From contig JH153354.1 in assembly GCA_000226015.1 (NCBI GenBank), positions 134,713-198,712 of the forward strand: a stretch of 64,000 bases of DNA, written 5' to 3'. Source of the stretch: Mnemiopsis leidyi (taxonomy: Eukaryota; Ctenophora; Tentaculata; Lobata; Bolinopsidae). The translations under genes and the position numbers were made by a program. Positions within the stretch are counted from its first letter, which is position 1. Each line of letters begins with the position of its first letter. The notes below the pieces were generated by a model. The model did no database searches, was not told the origin of the DNA, and saw only the letters and a program-made list of their open reading frames with translations. Positions 10,171 to 19,500 of this stretch are shown piece after piece.

Positions 10171-12030
10171 AAAATCGAGCGCTAAAATTATATTTCGTGC
10201 TGAGAAGTTTGACAGTCTACTTGTTGCTTTTTATCGCAATTTTCAATGCAATAATCGTACCTGAAAATGTTTATCATGTTAGCATTGTTTGTGTATTGAT
10301 TTTATCAACAATGATGCATGTATATTTAACTATTTTGAGAAAATTCAATTGCATCATTTTAGCAAAAATGGTAATAGATGAAACACCCATATTAATATTC
10401 TTCATTTTTCATATGTGGGCCCCAATCCCCACAGGGGCCTTATCCCCGATATCTACTCATATTTGTAGATAATTTTAATTTCCTCTCATTTCCTGTCATT
10501 ATTGACATTCATTGTTCATTAAGATAATCAACCTGGGCAGGTAGCATCCTGCCCAAAGTGGTTGTGGAGGCTTTCACTCTAGCCAAAAGTGAGTGGCAAA
10601 GATCCTGAGAGACAGGCTGCATCCTCCCTGAAGTACAACACGGTTAATCCCGAGCAAATCGTAAAATAATCATATACTAACCATATACTAACCTTTAAAC
10701 TCCCACTTAAATTGTTGAAGTATAAGTAAGTTAAGGAGCACATGGCTCTAAATCAGAAATTGTCATCATTCAGGACAGGAGCTAATGGACAGATCTCTTA
10801 ATAGAGTAGAGAAAACCCACACATAATACTGTCATGTTCACCCTACTGCGAGGATTGCACTAACCAGGGCCCTTTTGTGGGCTTCATGCGTGCTACCAGA
10901 GGTGGCTGGAAAAGCTGCATAGCTTGGCAGCAGCGGCGCTCAAAGGGTGCCTAAGCACCTGGTTCGGTGAATAGGAGGAAATCGGTTACATATTTAAGCC
11001 ATCTATTTAACATAACATAACATGTGCTTCAAGTTATTTAATACAGATCGTATTGAAGTTTCCTTTTAAAAAGACTTCATCTCTTTAACTTTCACTTTGG
11101 ACTGGAAATCAGAGGGCTGCTTGCTATTAGGTCTTAACAGGGTGTATGGCTAACAGAGAAAATCTGATTTGCCACACCCTCGCAATTAAATTATAATATA
11201 TTATTCCTTCATGTATTGCAGTATAAAATTTTATTCATATTTATTTACTTATTATTTACAACAGATAACCTGTACCTAAGTAATTAACTCCTGTGCATGT
11301 TATAAAGTCCAGCCACTTTTGAACAAAGAGTAAAATTTAATTAGTTTGAATTGATGCTTTGCCTCTCAGAAAAATACAGTATCTAACTTATAATCTCTGT
11401 AATACGTTTGTTTGATTGTTTGCTTGTTTGTTCAGGCCTTATTTGGAAGTTTTGGGTAGGTGACATCAGAGTGAGGGACCATATTTGGTGATTAGTTAGG
11501 AACCCACTTGCAAATTGTAAGTAAGAAACATGGTAATAGGCAAGGGGGCATGGAGGTTGAAGTTCTGCTTCTAGATGACCAAATATGCTAAATTTGTTGT
11601 TACTTGCAATTTGATGCAGTTAAAAGGATCAGGTGGTAATCTTTCACATTGCCTGGGCCTAAATAAATTAAATGAATAAATAATAAATAATGATGCTAGC
11701 ATCATCACCCATGATCACTCAAATATCTAGAAATAAATTTAAGAATCGTTAAAATCTAAAATGGATGGAAAATCTAATGAATGTTTATAAATCTCCTCTG
11801 AGCCACAATAGGATTATAGATATTATGCTTTAACTTATTCTCCAAATAATTTACAACTTCTCTTCTATTCAAAACATCATCAGAGATTTCCCAACATTTT
11901 CCCGCGCCACATATTCCCAAGGCTTTAGTTTTACACTTCTAAATTGGGTTTAAACACGTTTGAAATAAATGAAATCCTAACCTCAATAGGTAACCTATTC
12001 CATAATTAATATAACCCTATATTTTTGTTC
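10171..12030. other. Intergenic with scattered repeat scraps
   Basis: Mostly unique-looking AT-rich sequence. Around 10850-10975 there is a scrap ending TAAGCACCTGGTT, resembling the repeats at 45.5 and 48.9 kb. No supported exon found; upstream exons of the BAH gene may be hidden here. Confidence 0.4.
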
Positions 12031-12228
12031 CACCTGTACTCAGGCAGTTACACAGAAGGGGCTCCTGGAATGACGGTTTCCTGGTCATTCGGCTGAGTCG
12101 ACAGAAGAAAACTGCATAGGAAAATGCCGTTAGCGCACTCCTCTAGGATTTGAGGATCTGGAAATCAAACCCCAGATCTTCTGCATAGAAAGCCAGTGTA
12201 GATACCACTACACCACCAACCCATATTA
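12031..12228 (-). repeat. tRNA-derived SINE, copy 1
   Basis: On the minus strand the head reads GGTTGGTGGTGTAGTGGTAT (A box) followed by GGGTTTGATTTCCAG (B box), then a body with GACTCAGCCGAATGACCAGG-like sequence and a tail ending near CAGGT. The same body occurs at 12.24, 47.65 and 54.86 kb. It is in head-to-head inverted orientation with copy 2. Confidence 0.75.
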
Positions 12229-12235
12229 ACCAATA

Positions 12236-12415
12236 TATCCTAGAGGGGTGGGCTAAGGGCATTTGCCTATGCAATTTTCTTTGGTTGACTCAGCCTAATG
12301 ACCAGGAAACCTTGATTGAGGGTTAAATGAGGAGGGTCTCTGTTAAACAATCTAGAATCTTCCAGGAGCCCCTTCAGTATAACTGGAAAAGCTTGGATAC
12401 AGGTGTTACAAATTC
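12236..12415 (+). repeat. tRNA-derived SINE, copy 2 (5' truncated)
   Basis: Starts within the body just after the B box (CCTAGAGGGGTGGGCTAAGG) and runs through GACTCAGCCTAATGACCAGG to the tail GGTGTTACAA. It is inverted relative to copy 1 immediately to the left, so the two form an imperfect palindrome. Confidence 0.75.
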
Positions 12416-12846
12416 AGATACAAATACAAATTAACCAATCTGTATCCAAATATCTAAGAATGGTGTGTTGCACATTGTTAATACTGAGCCTATGCTTAAG
12501 ATTTAAATATCAAGATAAACTCAAGGAATACAGAGGCTTTTGTTTATTGCTATAATGTTTTGCTAAAATGAGTGGTTAGAACTTTCATTGCCAAGCTTAT
12601 GTAAATTCTTGTTAATTCAGTAAAATGATGATAAAAGATGGTAGACATTATGAAACCATGGCTATTGAGGCAAGTTTCTATTATATAAATGGCATGAAAG
12701 ATACAGATTTTCTTCATTGACTGATTAACTTTTATGCTTTTCCCTACAACCAAATACCCATTGCCTTCAGTTTTTAACTTATTAATAAGTTAAAAAGAAT
12801 TAGGTAGTATTTTACTCAAAACAATTTTGTTAATGTAACTTTTCAG

Positions 12847-13285
12847 ACAATCCATTGGGTGGGAGAGAGCGTAGCTACACATGGAAACCAAATGTTTTTT
12901 AAAGCATTTTCCCTCAAAAACCAAGTTACGATGAAGAGCAAAGTTTTTAATTTGGGTGATGTTGTGTATGTTAGGCACATGGATGATTTTGAAAGGGTAA
13001 CTAAAGCTTTCATCATTGATTACAGTGCTCTATAACCCATTTTTCTTTGTTATCTTTAACAAAGTCATACTGAAAATTGCAAATAATCAATTGAAGCCTT
13101 AAAGTGCTGAAAGTGAAGAACAATGCTTGTGTAAGTGAAGAATTCCTCTTAAGTTGTATAATTTTCAGATGAGTTTTCTAGAAATTTTTATGTTGTGGGA
13201 GCTAAAAGGAGTGAAGTACCTGAGTGTGAGAGCATATTACTTTCCAGAAGACACAGTAGAAGGAAGATTCCCTGAACAGGGCCAG
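12847..13285 (+). CDS. BAH-domain protein, two internal exons
   Basis: Exon 12847-12996 follows TTTTCAG and ends at GTAACT, giving 50 codons with IHWVGESVATHG and FNLGDVVYVRHMDDFER. Exon 13169-13285 follows TTTTCAG and ends at GTCTGT, giving 39 codons with FMLWELKGVKYLSVRAYYFP and EDTVEGRFPEQGQ. Both are phase 0 and join into the first two-thirds of a bromo-adjacent homology domain (GDxVYV, then WE, then the FYxPExT strand, then GR...HGQ). The leading WVGE..T.G is reminiscent of DNMT1 and ORC1 BAH regions, whereas the PEDTxxGR...GQ part recalls BAHCC1/TNRC18-type chromatin proteins. BAH domains bind histones or nucleosomes in the nucleus. Neither end of the gene was found. The exons at 15.4-16.6 kb lie on the same strand and could belong to it, but that is unproven. 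Confidence 0.72.
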
Positions 13286-14300
13286 GTCTGTTGTTATTTT
13301 GTAATAAGAACAATTTAACAACACTTTGTAGTCCAACCATATGTGCTATGGTGTAGCCAAAATGTTAAAAATTTTTAAAGAGTTTTTAAGTTCTTAAAAT
13401 TACGACAGTTCTAAAATATAAGTGTGTATATTTTAAGGGTGTATATATTTTAGTGGTTGTAGGGGGGTTGGTAGGCATAAATAGATACGAGTTTGTTGTT
13501 GCAGGAGCTTTTAATGAACATGTGTTGATCGCCGTCAGCTATATGTGAAGAGTGAAGTGAGCCTTAAATATGGAGTGGTTGTAAGAGCAGATGGGGGTAA
13601 CATTACAATAATCACAAAAGTAAAAATCTAGTTTTTTTAGGTTGAAAAGGTAATGCCAGAGGGAGTGGGTTTGAGAGTTGCAGAAATTTTGGGAAGAATG
13701 GGGTTCCAGATTGAGTTGCATTTCGGGGCACTGTCCTTCTGATTCATGGAAGTGTAGTGTAGTGGTAATCGCAGATTTGTAAGTGTAGTTTAGTGGTATT
13801 TGCACATATTTTGGGAGTAGAGCAGCCAATCGATAGCTCGGTAATAGTCATGTGAACACAGTAAAACCACAGTTGACACAATGCTAGGGAACTTGCCACC
13901 CCAAGCAGCATTAAGGTATACTGGCTCTGACTACATAGACTGTAATACAAAGCGATGTTACAAGAACATAAAATACAAAACAGTATGTGCTACAATCTCT
14001 GGTAAATGAAATACAAAGGCACATGAGCAAGAAACTTAGTTAATATCTCGATATAATACAGGTAATAAGCATGCAATATAACTATGAACTAGGTAAAGAG
14101 AACTGACGACTCCGACTCAGAGTAAACGTGGAATACAAAACATGAAGAGAGCTGTAAGAACCTACACATGTACACTACATTCAATACACATGTACACTGT
14201 TCAAAAGTAAATGCTAAAATAAACATAGGAACAAGGGCACTGACTGTAGGGAACAATGACTGTAGGGAAAGGTACTGTACCATGTAACATTTCTATTCAG
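13286..14300. other. No supported gene
   Basis: Several minus-strand open frames cross here, but none has splice support or protein-like composition. Downstream exons of the BAH gene might lie here; a stretch after GTTGCAG at 13505 reads NEHVLIAVSYM but in a phase that does not join the preceding exon. Confidence 0.35.
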
Positions 14301-14309
14301 GGATTTAGA

Positions 14310-14470
14310 CCCTAGCTAGACGGAACGTATCGGATCACGTGTCGCGGCACTTATCGCGGCATGTGCCGTCTAGTTAGGATCATGTTCCCCGGTACGTATC
14401 GCGGCATGTGCCGTCTAGTTAGGATCATGTTCCGCGACACGTGACACGGAACATGATGTGCCACCTGATC
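14310..14470. repeat. CpG-rich tandem and inverted repeat, likely DNA-transposon end
   Basis: A roughly 45-bp unit containing TATCGCGGCATGTGCCGTCT and AGTTAGGATCATGTTCC occurs twice in tandem. Flanking CACGTGTCGCGG (left) and CCGCGACACGTG (right) form an inverted pair. It has the high CpG content of the other foldback elements but a different sequence. Confidence 0.55.
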
Positions 14471-14549
14471 TCGACCTGATCTCGACATATTCATTCAACT
14501 GTGGCATAAATTTAGGCTGACAAGATTTTGATTTGTTTCAGAAAATTGT

Positions 14550-14795
14550 TTCAATAAATCAATTACTGCATTGTGTATGCAGTAAATGTAATGCTTGAGT
14601 TTGTCCAACTTTGTCGTCTCTCTCCTCCTGTGTCAAGGGTCGCCTCTTCCTTCGGTTAAGAAATAGGAGGCTTTCTGGATCGGGGTAGACTGGGAAAGTT
14701 GAGGGTCTTCATTAGTGTCTCCGGACGGCTGGTCATCACTAGTTGTTTCTGGGAGCTGTAAGGAATCGATGTGGTCAGGCCCTATCTGTCTATAG
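14550..14795 (-). pseudogene. Possible coding relic, perhaps from a DNA transposon
   Basis: On the minus strand, after an ACAG acceptor near 14760, one frame reads ETTSDDQPSGDTNEDP and then LSQSTPIQKASYF before a stop. An overlapping frame reads LNRRKRRPLTQEERDDKVGQ. Composition (acidic, then basic, helical) looks like real protein in two different frames. Its position beside the CpG-rich repeat suggests a decayed DNA-transposon accessory gene. I do not recognise the family. Confidence 0.25.
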
Positions 14796-15303
14796 GTTCT
14801 GAAGCAAAAAGAGGTGTCCGGTCAGCTCCACTTTTGTTGACCTAGCGTTTTGTGTACTGCCTCCGCATCTCTCTTATAGTTACACGGTATGGGTTGTGGG
14901 ATGTTGTTTGGGCTGAAATTTATACTTTTTTTAATTTTAAAAGTTCTAATTTATTATGTGACTTTGATAATTAATTTTAATCTATCCTTTATTTACAAGG
15001 AGCCATCTTGTGTAGGCCTGGTTCGCCAGGCAAAACTACGTTTTGGTCTTCCGTCATTTAGTACAGTGTTTGGCCTATTTTTCAGAGCAGTCTTATTTAA
15101 TTTCTCGGGTTCGAAAATGATTTTTATATAATTCACTTATGTATAACTCACTGTACTATTTGAAAAGTTTTCAATAAACAATAAAAAATCTTATTGTATC
15201 TCAGCTGAGTCTGTAGGTTGTCAAACCTCTAAACCTTTTCATTGATTAGGAACCTCCTCAACAAGAGCAGCAGCAGGCTTCCTAGAAGCGGAGTTCGTGA
15301 TTC

Positions 15304-15338
15304 NNNNNNNNNNNNNNNNNNNNNNNNNNNNNNNNNNN
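15304..15338. other. Assembly gap (35 N)
   Basis: Unknown bases. The gap is about 110 bp left of the first exon of the next gene model and may hide coding sequence. Confidence 0.99.
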
Positions 15339-15448
15339 CTGCCAGAACCGAAGATTCTCAGTTTCCCCTGGTTACTGCCGGCACTGTGCCATGAGACGCC
15401 GACTGGGAGACTCTCTGTCCGACTACGTCTCGCATCCCTTGTTTGCAG

Positions 15449-16630
15449 CGCTGGGGGGGAATCTCACCTCACTTCAGGGTTCTCTTCTGTAGAGACACCG
15501 TCCAGGATCGGGAACTTCACAAGCTCTGGAAATGTCAGAACTATTACAAGGGTAAGGGAATGTTATTTTTAGAGGGTCACAAAACGCGTTTACCACGTGA
15601 TAGTGTGGCTCTATATTGATTGGTTGCATCTGACTTCTCATTGGTCAATCGCTGTCACATGATGCGAAAGATTTGCAACTCATCCCCAAAATACCTTTCA
15701 CGCTCTTTAATGTTGTGTTTAGTTGGAATCTTCGAGACTTTCAGCACTATTATGAATTATTTCTCCCAATGTGGAGGGTTACCTATAGTTTGAATTGTTT
15801 GGTGTACTACTAATTGATAGTAAAATGTCAATGATAGTAAAATGTTAATGAGTTGAACAAATTCTATTTAAAGAGACCTCCCCACTCAATTATTCCATAT
15901 TTGGTATAAACGATCGTTTGGTGTTAAACCGCGTTTTTCAACTCTTATTAGCCATCTCTTTACATAATATCTGAAAAGTGATACCAGAATCAGAAAATTA
16001 CACATAAGAAATATCTCATGCTGATACCACTGTGTTTTAAGTGAAGTGAGCCACTATTTAAAAGAATTGTTTCAAACACCTTTCTGAAGTATTAATAACA
16101 GCAAAGTTATTTTTGTTGATGATTATTTGTAATTATATTTGCGACTGAATTGGTTTGTTTTCAGAAGTACCAAGTAAAAAGTACGCAAGTTCGAAAAAAA
16201 GAATTAAAATGAATTTATCGGAAAGTAACGTGAGTTTTTGAAATATATAAAAAGTTCAAAATTAAATCCAAAACTGATATTCATGCATTCCGTGAAATAA
16301 ATTTGCTTTTTTATTCTGTTTTCTACCACGACATAATTTTCATTAAATTATGATGACTGCTTAGAGATTATTGAAATAAAATCTCATGTTACACATTTAA
16401 ATTTTTCTTTTCACTAGTTCTCTATTAGGTTGACCAGGTAGAGCAGCACATCTTGTCCAACAAGTTACATGTGTTATTGTACGATGCGAGTGTAACCCTG
16501 CCCAGGCAATGACCACCTAATTAAATCTCGGTTTTAGCTCGTGATCATTGTTCGACTTTTCCTAACTTTTAAATAATCGCAGGACGACAGTTCAATCTCC
16601 GACGCAGGGGAGAATCCGTACAAAGCTAAT
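15449..16630 (+). CDS. Unrecognised gene, three internal exons
   Basis: Exons 15449-15551 (after TTTGCAG, donor GTAAGG, phase 1), 16165-16229 (after TTTTCAG, donor GTGAGT, phase 0) and 16583-16630 (after TCGCAG, donor GTAAGT, phase 0) join without a stop. The first reads ...VLFCRDTVQDRELHKLWKC and then QNYYK, the second a lysine/serine-rich VPSKKYASSKKRIKMNLSES, the third DDSSISDAGENPYKAN. The basic block SSKKRIK could be a nuclear localisation signal. The start of exon 1 is uncertain because its frame stays open leftward to about 15392. The family is not recognised. It is on the same strand as the BAH exons 2.2 kb upstream and may be part of that gene. Confidence 0.42.
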
Positions 16631-17923
16631 GTAAGTGTAATTATCCCTTATATGGTATGATCATTGTATAATCGCAATAATTACGGATTCTTATCAATGG
16701 CAATTATACCGTGCTACTCTGCATCAGCAATTTGATGTTGCTACGCGACGGGAGTCCTTTACAATTAAAAGTGCCACAATCGAAAATCTCGACTATTTAC
16801 TTTTAGGGGTTATACTAAAAGTTTCAGTGATATGATTGCATTTGGAATAAGATTTTGGTCCTTATTTGGTTTTAAAAATGTAACACAACAGAATTGGACA
16901 ATTAAAAAAATCGAGTCATAGTTTTTAATAGAGAAAAGGCAAGTAGAATGCTTAAATTCGATTATAAAATCAAAGTTGCTGCATGTCTGGTTATCGAAAC
17001 TGCGATGACGTATCTAATCTTTCTACGCTTTGCCTCTTAGAGAACTTATTAAAGTCATCGATGACATTTATATTAGGTATGGTGTATGATTTTATAACTA
17101 ATTCCTTACCCTGAACACTCATTAAAACAAGGACCAAATGTTTGTCGTTATCGTGAAAAAATATTGTGTACTCCCGACACTATACATTTTAAGTATTTTT
17201 GGAAGAACGGAAAAAGTGTAAGTAAAGTGGTAAAACTAGATAAAACATCTTGATAAAATATCTTATCTGGAAAAATATCTTACTTAATATAATGATATTC
17301 CTAATCTGGGAATTTACCTCATTTTAAAATAAAAATTGTTCTTCCGCTAGCAAATTTATTCAACGGTTATTTAATCCTTCTCCTAAGCAATAGCGGGTCC
17401 AAAACGTTTGTGCCCGTTATACTACAAAAAGTAAAAGCAGAAGATTAAGCTATGACGTAGTCAGTAGTCAATATCAAAATGGCCGTGATACAATACAGTA
17501 AAGCACCTCATTCCTAATTCCAATCTTTAAAAACACATCTGCATAGGCGAGCCAGCCAATAATCAATATACTTTGATGAACATTGGAAGCAATATATTTT
17601 ATATTTTTACACACCGTGTTCTTGCTGTGCGTGATTAATATTCATAAAAGCCTGCACCATGAAGTAAGGAGTGTTTGATGAAGGAGTATTGTAGCAATAC
17701 TACTCACCATTCGTCCTCCTTCAGGAATGTGTCTCTAAGTTCACGTGTAAATACTGTTTCTCCTGAATCTAATTTGTTGAGACGCCCAGGTTGCGTGTAT
17801 GTAAAGGTCACACCTAAAGGAAGTAGTTTAAACAGTTCCAGTAGACAAGTAGGTGCTGCTCACAAACTTAATCTGTTCTTCTGGGCCTAGACAAAGAGGG
17901 AGACTCAGAGAGGGGGGTTATTG
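16631..17923. other. Intergenic, nothing recognised
   Basis: AT-rich sequence with no supported exon or repeat. The 3' exon of the preceding model should be here or further right but was not identified. Confidence 0.4.
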
Positions 17924-18637
17924 TTACTGAGGATTGTGCTGTAGAGAAGAGTATGAAATGTCACGTGGCACTGGAGCTGAATACTGAGGAGGGGGAGGAG
18001 GAGGAGGAGGAGGGTAGTGTGGCGGGTATTGGTGGTGTGGCACAGCTTGTTGTACAGCTGGAAACTGGTTGTAATATCCTGTCGAGGTTTGTCCTGTGTT
18101 TCCGAGGGCAGTGTGAGCTGTTGGAACAATGCCAGAAGTTGGAACATTGCCAATAGTTGGAGGATTGCCAGAAGATGAGGGATTGCCAGAAGTTGGAAGG
18201 TTGCCAGGGTGCACTACATTCTGTGTTACCACTCTTCCCTGATGTCTGGTTCCCTTCTTGCAGCACCCCACACAGCACCCAATACAAATCACCACCGCCA
18301 CCACAACTCCTACCCCAACACAAATGACCACAATATAGATAGCCGACAATCCCGACTTTATCGCTGCACCCCAGTCGACACAGCTGGGCTCCCCCGTTAC
18401 CCAGTCAGTCCCACAGCTCTCCTCCTCCGCGCACCATATCGCCGCGTCATGGTCCGCGCCGTACTCCCCCACGTAGCTGCACGTGGCAGGGTTCCAGTAC
18501 CAGGAGCCGGGAGTACAGAGGTAACTGGATTGGTCACACCAGATGTAGGTCCCGTCGTAGTTGTAGCAGTACTGGGGGTAGCAGTAGTCTGGTGTAGCTT
18601 GCGGCGGTAGTAGCAGTAGGGCAGAGAGAAACAGCAT
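17924..18637 (-). CDS. Single-pass membrane protein, Cys-rich ectodomain, PPxY cytoplasmic tail (237 aa)
   Basis: Intronless. ATG at 18637 gives signal peptide MLFLSALLLLPPQATP, then a short Cys/Tyr/Trp-rich ectodomain (residues about 17-100, ten or more Cys, motifs YCYPQYCYNYDG and CAEEESCGTDW). The transmembrane segment spans about 107-130 (AIYIVVICVGVGVVVAVVIC) and is followed by juxtamembrane GCCVGCCKKG, a likely palmitoylation site. The tail has five degenerate repeats of GNxPTSGN and ends in polyproline with PPHY and PPQY, both WW-domain ligands. The layout resembles Shisa, WBP1/VOPP1 and similar adaptors for Nedd4-type E3 ligases, but I cannot assign an orthologue. Role in receptor trafficking or ubiquitin-ligase recruitment is inference. 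Confidence 0.75.
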   Translation of the reverse strand: MLFLSALLLLPPQATPDYCYPQYCYNYDGTYIWCDQSSYLCTPGSWYWNPATCSYVGEYGADHDAAIWCAEEESCGTDWVTGEPSCVDWGAAIKSGLSAIYIVVICVGVGVVVAVVICIGCCVGCCKKGTRHQGRVVTQNVVHPGNLPTSGNPSSSGNPPTIGNVPTSGIVPTAHTALGNTGQTSTGYYNQFPAVQQAVPHHQYPPHYPPPPPPPPPQYSAPVPRDISYSSLQHNPQ

Positions 18638-19500
18638 TGTTGTACAAGGCAAACTGTTGATATGGAGATACTCTCTGCTTGCCCTAATTTCAACAACATT
18701 TTGATTTGTTAGAACTTGTTCCTATAGCAACTAAATGATAATCATACCCGAGTGCGTTAAAGCCGTTATATCTTGAAAGTGAAATGTTTGTTTTACTTTA
18801 GCGTCTAATTATTCTTCTTCGCTATATAATATTGCAAGAATATGATATCTTCTTCTCAGCTTAGTCTCAGAGATTTTATAGAAAACGATTGAATCTTCCT
18901 AAGTCATAACCATAGTGTTAAGTAGAAATTTCAGTCTCTGAGTAATATAATAGTTATAGGGACATGGAGAAGTCAAAAGTTTTAATGAACGTAGAAGAAT
19001 TAGAATTTTTGATAACAGATGGGATTGGCATCATTAGCTCATTCGTAATAAGTAACTAGACTAGAATTCACCTTGTGCCTAATATTTAATTCTGTGGTCA
19101 GTCGCAGGTGTGTTCTACGTTAATCTTGTGAAGATGTTTCACACCAGAAAAAGTTTTGTGGTTAGTGCATCATATGTTTCATTCAAGTTTAATTCGACCT
19201 TTAGTCTTCACGAGTTTAGAGGACGATTAACAACTTTACAATCTTCTAATCTAATTTTTGAAACAACTACCTAAGATTCTGTAGACCCAGATTTTCTCTA
19301 AGGGGACTCAGACTAAGGATTAATTCAGACTTATAATCTTTTAATCCTGAGAGGAACATTTACTGTCTAGCTTTGTGCGAAATTCGTCACACGCTGTCTA
19401 AGAGTAAGCTTGGTTTAAAAGAAACAAACTTGCAATGATTAACTCATTCTAAAGTTTATCACAAAGCGTTGGGCAAGTGCAACTAGCTCTGTTCGATAGG
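18638..19500. promoter_or_regulatory. Divergent intergenic region between the membrane protein and the beta-helix gene
   Basis: The two genes are transcribed away from each other, so these 860 bp should hold both promoters. No TATA box or factor site could be picked out with confidence. Confidence 0.4.

Noticed and set aside
13539-14283. Three minus-strand open frames of 64-96 codons
   Set aside because: Composition is low-complexity His/Ser/Cys-rich with no plausible domain, no splice support and overlapping frames.
19477-19500. Upstream start for the beta-helix protein at 19477
   Set aside because: That codon is GTG; the ATG at 19501 gives a better signal peptide.
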